Position numbers and translations under genes: made by a program. The notes under the pieces are model-generated. The model was given only the letters and a program-made list of their open reading frames with translations. It did not search any database and had not been told where the DNA came from. Positions 40,587 through 52,599 of a DNA stretch of 64,000 nucleotides are shown one piece after another (the stretch's first letter is position 1; each line of letters starts with the position of its first letter). This DNA comes from Psilocybe azurescens (lineage: Eukaryota; Basidiomycota; Agaricomycetes; Agaricales; Agrocybaceae). Location of the stretch: assembly GCA_023853785.1 (NCBI GenBank), contig JAJIRX010000792.1, positions 99,665 to 163,664 on the forward strand. Reading direction: 5' to 3'.

Positions 40587-41882
40587 TAGGCACGATGAAC
40601 GCGAGCGGGCTGCAGCTTGCGAGAGGGGAGAGCGAAATATGATTGTTAACAAATTTTCGGGTTATTCTTGGTTCTTTTTTCGGTTTTATATTCTTATCGC
40701 AATTCCGATTCGCAATTCAAGAATCTTTTTTCAAGGGAGGGCAGACTGGTAGTGGGACCATCTGTGAGATACTGTTATATCTTTGAAAGGGAAGATTCTT
40801 GTGTTGGATTTTAATGTCTTGGCATGCATGTTGATGTAAAGTGCGCCAGACCATCGTGCCGTAGGCCTGGGACTCGGACTCTCGGATCTTAAGTTGACGT
40901 TAAGTTCTATCTTGCGTCATGGACTACCGGTGGGCGTCTAAGTATAAACCAAGTTTTCTCAGGAGTCTATCTCCCTTTAACCTTTTTAACCTTACATTTA
41001 TGGTGAGTGGGTGGGTGTGTCCTTATACGAGGTTAATTAAGCTGCGAGAGATGTCGGTGTAATTATAGCCCATTGAGATTGTCCTTGGATGGTGAGCCGA
41101 TTGTTGGGCGTTTGAATTGCACTTATTTTTTGACTGATTTTTGCTTCTGCCAGAGTACCAGACTGTCTAATGGTTCAGGCATATGCATCGAGTTTTAGAT
41201 GCCGATAAATTGAGGAGAATGTATGCTATTGGCTCTCTCTCATGACACGATGCCAACTCTCTTATCGATGGTGGACTTCGTGCAATTAAGGTTGTCTCGA
41301 CATGACTGCGCCTTCTAGTTCACCCCACCATCGGAGAATTCTGTCTTCCTTCCTTCTTCCTCTGTTAGCTTGTTCTGACTTCTGACATGTGTAGATGTCA
41401 AATTACGAATGTTCAAGTAGAATACTTTCTCATTCGAGCACTCCGCCGGTGCATTTTTGCACAGCCTGGCTGGATATAGCAACTTGCAGGGCAGGGGAAT
41501 TCGAGCTCCTGATTCTCTGACCTTCCGTATGTTGAGGATATCTGGATGAGGATAAATTGCGTTACTCTATTATCTGGCGATAATCTGTGATCTGGGGGAC
41601 GGGGGTAGATCGAAGGTCGACTTATACGGTACGCTACCTACCGCGGTGCCAGAGACCCCTTTTCTCAGTCTGAAATTCTGAATCGCTTTGATCAGATCTA
41701 ATCGAGTCTAATCACCGTCATCGTATTGGCTTATCGGATCTTGATCCGCACTCCGCCGCCCGTATCCGGTGGGGAAGCTATAAATCTAATCTCTCGTCGT
41801 CTTTACCTGGACTTGTATCCATCTCCCCCTTTTCTATCTATCCCTAAGACTTCTTCTTTTCCTTTATCCTTATTTCTTTAAC
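40587..41882. other. 1.3-kb intergenic stretch before FKBP12; no gene seen
   Basis: No open frame with coding character on either strand. It contains the FKBP12 promoter near its right end and the GET5 3' region at its left. A non-coding transcript cannot be excluded from sequence. Confidence 0.5.
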
Positions 41883-42884
41883 ATGGTATGTACACCTTCT
41901 TTTCTCGTTTTTGCGTTCGTGTCGGTCTGTGTGCAGGGTCGCGTTATATTTTCTGGGGAAGGATTTGATGTTGTTGGGGAATGGCGTGACGATTGGATGG
42001 GATTGAACGCGTGTCGGGCAATTTCTGCGTTCTTTCTTCACCCGTACACCGTGACCTCTTGCATCCCCCTCATACCACTCCAAAATGTACTCGCGACTCC
42101 TTGCGTCTTCTGCCTCTGGTGCACGAATTGGCGCTCGTCTAGGGAATCGATGGACGTCGGTGCGCAGTGTTGCTAACGGTCCTCGTTCTGTGCAGGGTGT
42201 CGAAATTACAAAGATTAGCCCCGGAGATGGCGTTAACTTCCCGAAGAAAGGTGGTATGTGACCCTCCTTTCCATATCCAATTGTTACATGATAACTGACT
42301 CGCGTTCTTAACTTGTAAAAGATAAAGTCGCCATTCACTACGTCGGTACTTTCCTCGACGGCAAGAAGTTCGACTCGAGCAGGGATCGGTGAGTTTTAGA
42401 GATCTTCAAGCCGTGTTTCGGAGTAGGATGACTGATTGGTTTCTTTGTTCCATGCTTTCCTATATTGCATTCACTTTTCATTGCTCCTTGAACTTCAATC
42501 AATTCAGTAACAGCCCACTGGTCACCAAAATTGGCGTCGGTAGCGTGATCAAGGGATGGGACGAGGGTCAGTCTTCCCCTCTACCCCTCTATCCACCTCT
42601 TTTCTCTAACGAAACGCGCATACATTTAGGTGTCCCCCAACTGTCTCTCGGCCAAAAAGCCATCCTCACTGTCTCCCCAGATTACGTGCGTGTTTTAATT
42701 TCAATTTTTTTTATCTTGTCAATTGATTGATTTGATCGAATTATTGGCGCTGATTCATATGCATACGTCATTGTTTGTTTGGTTTATTCTAACTTTTTAG
42801 GCTTATGGCGCTGGCGGATACCCACCTATCATCCCTCCCAACTCGACGCTCAAATTCGAAGTCGAGCTCATCAAAATCAATTAA
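41883..42884 (+). CDS. FKBP12-type peptidyl-prolyl isomerase
   Basis: Prolyl isomerase and receptor for FK506/rapamycin. Exon 1 is a bare start codon (41883-41885) followed by an intron of about 310 bases ending at CAG before GVEITKISPGDGVNFPKKG. Other exons give KVAIHYVGTFLDGKKFDSSR, TKIGVGSVIKGWDEG, VPQLSLGQKAILTVSPDYAY and GAGGYPPIIPPNSTLKFEVE, ending LIKIN at 42884. The active-site aromatic residues are present: Tyr of HYVG, Phe-Asp of KFDSS, Trp of KGWDEG, Tyr of DYAYG and Phe of LKFEVE. The length, 108 residues, is typical. An ATG inside intron 1 (42085) is in frame and would add a presequence; see the separate entry and finding. Confidence 0.94.
42085..42198 (+). other. Alternative first exon of FKBP12 with a mitochondrial-type presequence
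   Basis: ATG 42085 lies inside the first intron. It reads without a stop into the first FKBP12 codons (GVEITKIS). The added 37 residues start MYSRLLASSASGARIG, contain six Arg, many Ser/Ala and no Asp or Glu, as matrix-targeting presequences do. The long intron 1 relative to the other introns fits an alternative promoter or transcript start. Expression is not shown by sequence. Confidence 0.6.
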
Positions 42885-43361
42885 TTTTGGTTTAAGCCTC
42901 AGCTTGATTTATTTTCCTGCCCTGTCCATTCCCCCTCTCATTCCTCTCTCCCTTCTCCCACTTCTCTGACCTCTCCGGCTGGTCGTCGGTTTCATTTTGT
43001 GCTCATTGTACAAAGCTGTTTTTACAAAATCAAAATATAAAAATGTATTTGTGTATGTGTGTGGAGAAATGGTTGACCCTCTTTTCTCCTTCTGCTTCAT
43101 GTTTTTACCAAAGTCTTCCTTCAAAGTTGTGCCTGGAGTTGCCTTCATCAGCCTGCCTTGAACTTGACGAGACATTCAACTTGAACGCTGGCACAGTGAC
43201 TCAAGCCCCCATGATCTTGACCAAAATATACCAATTCAGCATTCCTTGTAGCTTAAGCACTGATTCTACATATATTCACCGTGATCGATTGTAACGATTT
43301 CCATATGAGGCAAGTAATATCGACGATTTTTTGGGAAGTAACCTGCCTACCTTGTTCACAG
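42885..43361. other. Intergenic; includes duplicated 3' flank of the F-box gene
   Basis: It holds the FKBP12 3' region. From about 43300 to 43361 the sequence matches, inverted, the flank of the deleted F-box copy near 7075-7155. Confidence 0.55.
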
Positions 43362-44987
43362 CTACACTGGTTTATCTTCTAGTGCGTTAATACCATGATG
43401 AAACATCGATTTCTTGAGTATATCCACACCAGACTGCGTGAGATGAACACTCGTCCCCGACCTTGAAAGATCGAGGATACGTATAACGACATTTTTGTCG
43501 GCACATATTGGCGTCTCCATGCATGAAGGCAAGTCATCGATTTCTAAATGACTGAGACGCCGAAATTCTGAACCGCAGCTTCCATAATCTGGTTCGATTA
43601 TCAAAGATGGAATAAGAGCCCAAAATGAGGCATCCCATGAAATGCGACCGTCATAACTGATGGACCGTAGCTCAGGAAGGAGTGGTGGTTGGGAGCTGCC
43701 CTTGGCCGCTGAAGAGGTCTTTGCGAGTAGGCGAAAGAGCTTATTTGCGTCATTTACAGTGAGACCCGATGAAAGATTTAGTTCGCAGAGGAACGGGGTC
43801 CTAGCCAGAACTTCGATTAGACTATCATAGTTGTAAAAGACAACATTGGTAGTCAAAGTTGTTAGCCGTGCGGAAGATCTCTCAATAAGAGCCAAGATGC
43901 TTTGCAAATTTGTGGAGTCGTCCATTCCGTCGAGCGTGAGATTTGTCAAAGCGGGAAAGATGAAGCTGCCGAGAAGAAGTTCGGTGGATTCTCCGGAGTA
44001 ATACTCAATTTTGAGGGTGTTAAGGGCATGGTGTACAATGGCTGGATTGGCAGGCAGAGAGAATCCCCTTGTGGGCACCATAAAATCGACGGAGTTAAAC
44101 TTGCAGTCCACTAATAGCGGGACCTGTCGTAATAGCTCGACACACTCGTCTAACCCGATTGTGGTTTCAAACATGCTTATCCTGGTAACATGACTCCAAT
44201 CAATGTCCAGCGACCTCGGAAGAACCCATCTCAGCCGAACATGAGAAGGTCGAGGCTTTACACCTCCCATCCTGAAATAAAGTTCATCTATTTCGCCTGA
44301 GTAGTCAGGATTTTCTAGACATAATGTGCGAAGGATGGGCGCGTCCCGAGAGTTTCCAAGAACAAGTCGACAGAGTCCGGGCGATGAGCACGCCAGGCGA
44401 AGATTCTCCCAGCGGTGCGAATATTGGTTCACTATCGAAATGAGGCCATAGTATACTCCTGGGAGGTTTGCTGCAGAAGTATCGTAGGTGGCCTTGCACG
44501 TTATGAAGAGTGACAAAGGGAGTTGCCCAGACCTGGTGAGCCATTCCTGGATGACCTCTAGCTCTTTGATTCGATCAGCAGGGCTATCCAGTGTTACTCG
44601 GATATGTGTCCAGAGTGGAGGCGACGACCATGCTATATGACGCCAAGTTTGACATACCGCTCCTAGAGTTAATGGAGAGGACGTAGGGGAGGCGTCTTGC
44701 TCATCTTCTTGGTCTTCAATAACTCGGAAATCATCTTCAACATAACATTCGAATATTCTGGACACCATTTCCTGCGGAAGTCGACTGATGATGGGGTCGT
44801 GGTGACGATTTATCTCGGTGAATAGCTTGCGTTTCTGAGCCAAAAGTTTTTCTACTTGTTCATCAAGATCGTTGTACCGCTGACACGGAGGGCATGGTTT
44901 CCCATCTGACACTTTGCAAACTTTGTAGGCGTTGACGGCGTCCTCCCGATCCTTTGGACCATTAGAAGAACTGTTACACCACGACAT
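43362..44987 (-). CDS. F-box protein (intact member of a local duplicated family)
   Basis: Probable SCF substrate receptor, 541 residues from ATG 44987 (MSWCNSSSNGPKDRED), without introns. A Cys-containing motif (KPCPPCQRY) and a short coiled coil (LDEQVEKLLAQKRKLFTEIN) lead into the F-box PIISRLPQEMVSRIFECYVE ... LTLGAVCQTWRHIAWSSPPL. This is the common Agaricomycete layout: coiled coil, then F-box. The remainder is an LRR-like tail (HALNTLKIEYYSGESTELLL, FPALTNLTLDGMDDSTN, EFRRLSHLEIDDLPS). The frame is open 54 codons farther upstream, but the duplicate copies diverge there. Two decayed relatives lie at 6290-7165 and 45483-47068. The target is unknown. Confidence 0.82.
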   Translation of the reverse strand: MSWCNSSSNGPKDREDAVNAYKVCKVSDGKPCPPCQRYNDLDEQVEKLLAQKRKLFTEINRHHDPIISRLPQEMVSRIFECYVEDDFRVIEDQEDEQDASPTSSPLTLGAVCQTWRHIAWSSPPLWTHIRVTLDSPADRIKELEVIQEWLTRSGQLPLSLFITCKATYDTSAANLPGVYYGLISIVNQYSHRWENLRLACSSPGLCRLVLGNSRDAPILRTLCLENPDYSGEIDELYFRMGGVKPRPSHVRLRWVLPRSLDIDWSHVTRISMFETTIGLDECVELLRQVPLLVDCKFNSVDFMVPTRGFSLPANPAIVHHALNTLKIEYYSGESTELLLGSFIFPALTNLTLDGMDDSTNLQSILALIERSSARLTTLTTNVVFYNYDSLIEVLARTPFLCELNLSSGLTVNDANKLFRLLAKTSSAAKGSSQPPLLPELRSISYDGRISWDASFWALIPSLIIEPDYGSCGSEFRRLSHLEIDDLPSCMETPICADKNVVIRILDLSRSGTSVHLTQSGVDILKKSMFHHGINALEDKPV

Positions 44988-45482
44988 TGTCTTTCTCTGA
45001 CTCAGGCTGCATGTCCAGATGAGGTCCTTGATTGAAAAAGACTTGTAGGCAAGACGTACTGACGCGCGCGAATGAGTTGAACGAGTGGAAGGTGGGTTCA
45101 GATTGTGTCTGTCTTCAACATTTGAGAACTGCAATACTGTGAGGAACAAGGTGATCGCAGAATGTCAGGATGGCTGTAAACTCAGTCCCGTAGAGAGGAT
45201 GTCACAGTGATTTTCGGTGATGGACACTTGAAAAGAGTCGCGGGCCAAAACCTGGGCAAAAGTTTAAGATAGTTTGGCACGTGATCACTTCTATTTTAAC
45301 CAAAATCGAGAAGCGGCGGCGCTCTCCCTCATCTCTTTCATTGCTCTTTCATCTCTTTCATCAGCTTGAAAGTTACTCCCGCATTGCCAAACGACACCTT
45401 GACGACTTTCTCCTCCTGGAATAAATTGCATATTATAGGACCTTGTCTACTATGCGATAGTCCTGATGGTGACTGATCTAGG

Positions 45483-47068
45483 GTGTGTCAATGCCCAGAC
45501 GATGCAGTCTGCCTCCCGTGCCAACAGCATATCGAGCTTGAGGCAAAGATAACACTTACGAAAAACAGTCTTGACGAAATGTTGCGACAAAAGCGCGAGC
45601 TACGCTCACTGATAAACAGTTGGCATGTCCCAATCACTCGTTGCCTCCCACTGGAGGCGGTATTCACTATTTTCAAAACCTATGTTGGGTAAGATTTTAG
45701 GGATGGCCTTTGTGATGTCCGTCAGGCAGACACTCATCTCTCTCCTTTGATTCTTGGAGCGGTGTGCCAATCCTGGCGTGGTATAGCATAGTCATCACCG
45801 CGGCTTTGGTCCCATATCGGCATCGATATTCAGCGAAGTCCAGAGAGCTGAGTCTATCGAGATGTGGCTCAGGAATGGCTCAGTAGGTCTGGTCAACTCC
45901 CACTTTCAGCAGTAAACCCCCAAGGAGCACTCTGTGCCGTGGCTGCCGTGATAAATCGCTACTCCAGCCGCTAGAGGGACTTGGTCTTCTTTTGCCCAGT
46001 CCAGTTGTTTCCATATTTCTGCGGAGACTTATATGGCGCACTTATCATCCACAGACAACTTTGTTGTCAAAATTTGCATTATATCAAATTCCTGCACTCC
46101 GCCAGTGTTCAGTCGCATAAACATAAAACCCCAACCTTCTTTCGTTGAAAGTCATGGACTTCGGTTCGGCTTGTTGGACATCAACTGGAATTGTGTTGCT
46201 AAAGCAAGATTTTATGATTTTAACCGCCTCGCAGAGTGTGTGGCCCTTTTGCACTATTGACGGATTATAAAGTCCATGATGTCCTTGACTCAGAGGAAAA
46301 ATACTAATTTCAGCAGACGCTAAGCCCATTGTATGACATGGGCTCCGCTCACTTGTTTTTACAGGGTTTGAAGGACCGAACCTCGATTTTTTTTTGGTGC
46401 TTTCTCGTTTCTAGAATTGACCCCACTACGACTTGAAGATGTATACGGTGATTTGACGGGTTCGAACTCCGTCTGAGAGTGCACTATAGTGCTTTTAATG
46501 CGCTCTTCGTGCTCGTTAACTTTCTTATCTCCTATCGACGTTGATTACAGCTCTGCAGTACTTGCCAAGTTGTTACAAAATATGCCACACCTCTGTGAAC
46601 TGCATATTCCTGTCCAGCCAACGGGCATACTAATCCCCTCGATGTTTTTAGCCTATTCACCAACCCAAATAGTCCATATGTTGTGTCGCACAAATCTGGG
46701 GAACCGTTCCTCCCTGGCCTTCAATCACTGAATATCACAATTTTTATATCAAATGGGACAACTCTTTCTGGGCATCTATACCAACTATCTTCGGGGATCA
46801 GCAGGGTCATGCTGTGGGTGGCCACATCATCTAGAGAGACGGCCGCTCAATACGACACAATTTGAAGGTTTTAACTAATTGGCTTCTCAATGATGATAAA
46901 ACACCGGTTTGTATAGACAAAAACATAGCCCTACGCGTTGTCGAGCTTTCAGATTCCGAGATCAGCTTGGATCCCACATGTAACGATACCGATCTCCTTG
47001 AGCTCACGATAACTCATCACGGCCTTGGGAGTCGGGTGCATATTAAAGCTGGGATAACACATATGTAA
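45483..47068 (+). pseudogene. Decayed F-box paralogue, head to head with the intact gene
   Basis: The 5' end keeps VCLPCQQHIELEAKITLTKN, the coiled coil and PITRCLPLEAVFTIFKTYV, the counterpart of the F-box start. LILGAVCQSWRGIA is followed by stops. Further pieces in other frames match the tail (for example KTPVCIDKNIALRVVELSD and the ITHHGLGSR end), and the order is collinear with the 43.4-45.0 kb gene. At least six stops or frame changes, most not in homopolymers, show genuine decay. The 495 bases between this copy and the intact gene form a shared 5' region. Confidence 0.75.
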
Positions 47069-47086
47069 ATATAAAACGTCCATTGC

Positions 47087-49789
47087 CTAGAGCTTCACAG
47101 ATGCTATGACTAAATTCCTGCCTCTCTCACGCAGCTCGCGCCTGAGAAGTTTACCACTCGGAGTCTTCGGAATCGATTCGATTATCTCGACATAGTGTAG
47201 GTGCTTGAACGGTGCTTTGTTCTCGGCAACATGCTGCAAAAAAAAATGGAGAGTAAACGAGTGAGTAGTTGGCACTTGCAAAGCAATGGGAAAGAAAGCG
47301 ACGGACCTTGCGAATGGAGGCCTTCAGATCTGCCTCGGGAATGACACGGCCTTCTGGGGAAAGAGTGACAAATGCGAGAGGAACTTCACCGCTGTAAGGA
47401 TGAGGCACGCCGATAACGCAGACGTCTGCGACGAGAGAATGGTCCAGAATGCAGCCCTCTAGTTCGACTGGCGCGACTTGAAACCCACGCACCTATTAAC
47501 GAGTGCTCGTTAGTGAGGAAGTGATTCAGCAGGGTGTTACATACTTTGATCATTTCCTGTTCAGAGGAAAGTATTTAGAATTTAGAGGATGACTGTTCTT
47601 TACAAAAGATGTTTCTCGCCTTAATCCGATCAACAACTATAATTTCTTCATTCCTATCTATCTTCACCAGATCTCCGGTTCTCAGCCACCTGAAGCAATC
47701 GTGATCCTTACAGTATATTCTCTGCCAGAGCTGCGGTATAACCATGAAGACTTACGAGTCACTCAGAAAAGTTTCGCGTGTTCTAGAGAGAGTCGGAGCT
47801 TCAGAAATTGATCAAGTCTCGGGAACTCAAAAAGCACGACATACGCTGTCTCGTCGTTCAGATATCCCGTTGCAATGGCTGGTGTTCTGATTTGCAGTTC
47901 GCCTTCCTCGTCGTAGCCCGCCAAGGTGCCGTCAGGCTTGACAACTCGGGCACGAACTCCTGGAGCCAAGACTCCGCTGGAGTTGAGACGCGAATGTTTT
48001 GGCTCCAAGGGAGGCATTGAGATGGCCCCCGATGTTTCTGTCGAGCCTACATTGCCAAAATAAAATATATGTATTGTGAATTATATCACTCATAATTGCG
48101 TAAAGAAATCACGGACCATAACCCTGGCAAATATACGCCTGGGGCAGCAGCTTGATGAGTTGATAGTACACTTCCGCTGTCGTTATTTTCAGAGCTGATT
48201 CGAATATTAAGCGGTCCAGAAAATCTCACGAGGCAAAGGAGCAGCTCCACTAAGGACTATTCTGACATGAGATAAGTCGTATTTCTTGACGATCGGTTCC
48301 TAGTATAAAACCGTGCTTCAGTTGTGATCAATCGTCAGAAACTTCATCAAAGCCACACCTTGACAAGAAGTACTAGCTGAGGTGGAACAAGAATGAGGGT
48401 ATTAATCTTGTATCTGTCGATGCTGCGGAGCATTTCTGTAAATTTGAATTTAGGCACCACCACGACGGATATCTCCAAGTAGCCAAAACGTTAGGGTAAG
48501 TTTAGTCTTCACAAATGGATTGCTCACTGCCGCGAAGAAGTTGAAATGGAGCTAAGATTCGAGTAAACGTCGAGCGTTGTTCAAGCGTTAAAAATAACTC
48601 ACAACGCAGAAGAGCCCGAAGATGTCTATCGATCATCGTTACTTTCAGAATGCCCAGAAATTGAGCATCGGTCGTGTTGTCACTTACGATAAAAAGGTAA
48701 AACAGCAAGGCAGCGATCTCCTGGAACGAACCTGGGAGATGAGGGTCCTATGATGCTCGCCGCCGAAGTGATGATAATATTTGCAACGAATGCGTAATGA
48801 GATATCTTGACCATCTTGTGCAGTCGCCATAGATATTGAGTAGATGCTGAGGAGAGCGATATACATAAAGGAAGATACCTTGGGTGGGCCTGTAGTGCCG
48901 CTAGACGAGCTATAAAACGCTATCAGTCTTTTGGATTCCCCTTTCTCAAGCTTTCTCCCTGGTACCGTCTCTCCACTCAGAGAGCCCTTGCTGAATAAGA
49001 GCTTCAACAGTCTTGTATTCCTCAAAGCCTGGTCTTAGAGAACGAGAGTGTCCATCCTGATCTTGCAGGACGAGCACGCGCCATGCCGGAATACCCATCT
49101 GACGCGCGGCGGCGGTTACAACTTCCAGGCCATCGGAATGTGTGATTATTAGTGTCGACTTCGAGTGTTTGATAGCTTGAGTAAGTTCGGGGACTGTATA
49201 CGAGGGGTTACATGGCCTATACTTCGTTTGAGCTATGTACGAGCGAGATTCATTTGAAGGTACGCACGTTACGATCCCAAGAAGCCGATGAATGGCCCAG
49301 ACGCATATCGGATAATCTAAAATCGGTTCCAATGAGCCGATAATTTTGGCTACATGGCATACAGAGCACAACCTATGTGATTGCCGCTAAAGATTAAAAC
49401 TTGATAGATACAAAGTTCAGCATTATCAAAGGCAGAACCATGAGAACATACCGACGTCGTTTTGAACTACGATGGGAAAGTTATAAGATGACTGAAGGCA
49501 GATTTACCCGATGAAGCTCACTTATATGATACTCGTCGCGGAGTCTGACAGCAAGGCCGTTCGTACGCTTGTGGATCTGTCACAGCTGGTATGAGTCGTG
49601 CACTCAACCTGAAAGTAAGATGCCAACCTCATTCAGCCCAATCTCGTTCCCAGATTTGTCGGCCACAAGCCACGGCACGCCCTTGGGACGTTCGGGGCGT
49701 GTTTCATGATGAGTGTCCAGTATGAATTGAGGAACTGTCAAATCATCTGGTATTGATGCTGGATCCCCAGCCTTTGAGTGGAACTCCAT
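47087..49789 (-). CDS. AMP-forming acyl-CoA synthetase, 4-coumarate-CoA-ligase-like
   Basis: Activates a carboxylic acid as acyl-AMP and transfers it to CoA. The start is ATG 49789 (MEFHSKAGDPASIPDDL); the TTG just upstream is unlikely. Visible motifs in order are VPQFILDTHH, NPSYTVPELTQAIKHSKSTL, the P-loop FYSSSSGTTGPPK, AYICQGYG spliced to STETSG (the A5 motif), LNSSGVLAPGVRARVV, GYDEEGELQIRTPAIATGYL, a TGD loop near 47680, MIKVRGFQVAPVELE, GVPHPYSGEVPLAFVTLSPE and the A10 motif IPKTPSGKLLRRELRE. About ten introns are present. The C-terminus is SVKL, loosely like a peroxisomal PTS1, so peroxisomal location is possible. The substrate is not known; the family covers fatty, cinnamic and benzoic acids. 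Confidence 0.86.
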
Positions 49790-50530
49790 GTTTTCCAAGT
49801 GAATATAGAGCTATCAGTGTAGCGGTCTGCAGGACATACAGTTGAGCGCAGACTTTCTTTTATGTAGCAACCTTTTGACACGGTCGTGAGAATGTTATGA
49901 TGAGCCTAAGCTTTTAGCTGAATACCCCTAGTGAGAAATACAAGAGAAGTAGCGTGAGCGAATTCCTCCGAATTCTATCACCTGATGCAACTCAGCGATG
50001 TGGACAGTCTTCTTCCTGTTCCTGCGGATATTGACTGTTAAAACAGAAGTATAACAACCGCGCCCAGGTTCGTTCAAGGTTGGCTCCAAGTTGGCTCAGG
50101 GCCCGGCCTTGTCAAGGCAATTCAGTCAGTAGATCGTCTGCGTACATCTGAAGTTTGGACTCAGAGCTGGCAAGTTCATCCAGAGGGAAGAGGGGTGTGA
50201 ATTTGGCGTACAAGCATGATCATCTCGAAGTCGCCTATGGCTAGTCAACGTTGTTCCAGTCAGGTGTGAAGATCAAATCATGCCGCTACACAGCCTCAGT
50301 GTTCCAAATTTAGTTTTGTATGCACACAGGGCGGGCGGAAGGTTCCTTTTGCCGTACGGTTAAATATCTTGTATCGTCCAGAGTATCTTTTTAAATAAGA
50401 AGATACCATCATATATCCGTATCTATAACCTGGTAAGCAAAGACACAAGAATTACCAAGTTTGTGAGGAATATATGAGGCCATCAACTATGATTTGAAAA
50501 GATGTAGCAGAAAGGGTTTTACTCCTATAG
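49790..50530. other. Intergenic; no gene seen
   Basis: Contains the ligase promoter at its left side. No coding or repeat structure was recognised. Confidence 0.5.
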
Positions 50531-51703
50531 TCACGTATGCATGAAGGAAGAAGTCATCGGGGAGATGTTCCATGATTTACGATGAACAAAGTATCGTCGA
50601 TATCTCCAAAAGCCGTCATGTGCAGACATGCAGATTGACAGCCTTTTAGTTTCGGTAAACTTCTTTGGCACAAAGCCAAAAGCGAATCCTGTCGCAAACA
50701 GTATCTGTATTGGCACTAGTGAGACAAGAACAAGAGATTTTGAACCTACATACCAGAATCGCCACCAACGACTTGTAGTCTTCGATGTTGTGCGTTGACA
50801 GAAAGACACCGAAATATCGCAATTATATCGCAATTGAAAGAATAACGGCAAGAGTTTGGTAGCTTCTTCCGGAAACGGGTGTGCCCATTGATGTTCGTAA
50901 GATTTGTATGCCTTTGAAAGGTCTAGTTCAAGAAGTGAGTTACCGTGCAACGGAAGAATTTCGTTTAGGAATTTCGTTATGTCGGGAACTCGACTGGCAG
51001 GATAATTCGTCCAAAAAAACATCTTGAGGCGTTCAAGTCCACTGTATGACTAGGGATTGTCCGACCTCATCAGTTGCGATAATAAATCCTCTCCTGATGG
51101 AAAGCATCCCACAGGTCTCAAGTGCCGTCGTTTCTGGACAGCAGACGGGGATGTTGTACAAAGCGAGCGATTTTAAAGTTTTAATGTGAGGGGAGATGGC
51201 GCGAAACTCTTCCTTGGAGAACACTACACCACTGAGGCCGAGATGCTCGAGAGAAAGACACGCCATATTAAGGAGCCCATTGGTTTCTTGAAAAAACGCC
51301 TTAAAGGAACCTTCTACATCCAATTTCCAAGCGTTTTAGACTCAGAGAGCGTGAAAGAAGCTTAGCGAGTTTGGTTGGAAGGCTGCTTATGAGTATATCT
51401 CTCCAATTCCCCATTCCCCACTGAATGCAGATTTCCTGAAGATCGGCAAGGTTGCTGAATCTAGGCGAAGAAGAATCGCATGTAGGAATGTACAGGACAA
51501 ATTTTGCAACCTTTAAAGCAGTCATTGCACTGAGAACCCTCTCTTGCGGCGAAACAGGGTTGAAACGACGAATTTCATGACTGACAATGTAAATCAGAGA
51601 GGGACTGTGTAATGAGAATGGAGAGCCATGAAAGTCGTGAACTCACGCAGCTGAGTATCTCCTGAAGAAGTTCTGTAGGAAGAGTTAGCTTGACAGGGTC
51701 CAT
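50531..51703 (-). CDS. F-box/LRR-like protein, divergent family
   Basis: ATG 51703 begins MDPVKLTLPTELLQEILSC, a truncated-looking but typical F-box first helix. After an intron come HEIRRFNPVSPQERVLSAMT and LRR-like stretches: FSNLADLQEICIQWGMGNWR, NMACLSLEHLGLSGVVFSKE, HIKTLKSLALYNIPVCCPET, ILPLHGNSLLELDLSKAYKS. One frame change near 51310-51330 (LEIG to DVEGSFKAF) is needed. The C-terminal exon is ambiguous: one reading ends at 50531, and a spliced reading with FGDIDDTLFIVNH ends at about 50554. It is unrelated in sequence to the other F-box genes here beyond the F-box. The neighbouring small membrane-protein gene starts 150 bases away in the other direction. Confidence 0.6.
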
Positions 51704-51853
51704 AGTTCAGAAAACAAGAGTTAATGAGCCTCAGTGGCTTGACTCTTGAGCGACGTTGGCATCAAAAGGGCAAAACGCGTGACTGCCCCCATGACCATCA
51801 ACGTTGTCAACACAGAGTGACACTGGCTGGACGCGCCTGTTCTTATTTTCTTC

Positions 51854-52599
51854 ATGTCGTCTATCTTCAAATTTAACCCCCTCACCGCCGCGTCGTATCT
51901 GTGGAAAATCCGCAAAGCTCCTGTAGTCCCAATACCAAAGACAAATGCTTATCCACTGTTCCAAGGAAGGCCATCTTTCATCGCGAGATGGGCACTCGTA
52001 ATTCTCTCATTCGATGTCATGTACATGTTCGTACCTCTTTTGTCACAAACTGGATACCGCGCTAAGGCTTTGTAAATGCAGGGGAAACATGGTATACGAG
52101 TGTCTGGAGGGTGGTCAACTATACCATAACCCATTCGGAGAAAGTGAAGCCGAAAAAAGGCGGACGAGTCGACTCCAGAAACCCCGACGAAACCACTCTG
52201 GACGCGTATGGCTTTCGCCGCATTCCATGTCGGAATAGGTGGCTTCGTTGCAGCCTTCCTCATAAGTCAAAGGGCCAGCTGGGTTCGCTCAATGACTGTT
52301 GTGCGTCCAATATCCACCAAGTCCGGGTCCACCAAGCCAACGCGTATATTCATTGAAGTCGCTGGTCATCCGACGGGGTACGGGCACTCAATGCTCATAA
52401 AAGACTGCGCTTTGGCCCCAACCAAGATGAACAAGGATATTATGATGATTTTGGCTGGCCGGGATGGAAAGTTTGCCTTCCATCCCGTTGGGTCGGCGAT
52501 TGGGGGAAGCAGATGCCGGCAACGGGTGATCTTGCAAAGGTCAATATGTTGAAAATATGGAAGGAACTCGGAGGAAAAATTGAACTCAGTGCCAACTGA
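51854..52599 (+). CDS. Small two-span membrane protein, possibly TMEM223/TMEM186-like
   Basis: ATG 51854 gives MSSIFKFNPLTAASYLWKIR, then LFQGRPSFIARWALVILSFD with the first hydrophobic segment, a middle exon around 52085-52200, and the second segment AFAAFHVGIGGFVAAFLISQ followed by RASWVRSMTVV. A soluble tail includes RIFIEVAGHPTGYGHSM and DIMMILAGRDGKFAFHPV, and ends KIELSAN at TGA 52599. The last 30 residues are reached by adding one G to the G5 run at 52502-52506. Two N-terminal spans plus a beta-rich tail resemble the mitochondrial inner-membrane TMEM223/TMEM186 group, but I cannot confirm that by eye. Otherwise unknown. Confidence 0.6.

Noticed and set aside
41844..42338. 164-codon minus-strand frame over FKBP12 intron 1
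   Set aside because: Antisense to FKBP12 and its in-frame alternative exon. No domain, and no splice support.
46455..46485. tRNA T-arm-like sequence (GACGGGTTCGAACTCCGTC)
   Set aside because: No anticodon arm, D-arm or acceptor stem pairs at the right distance, and it lies within a decayed F-box copy.
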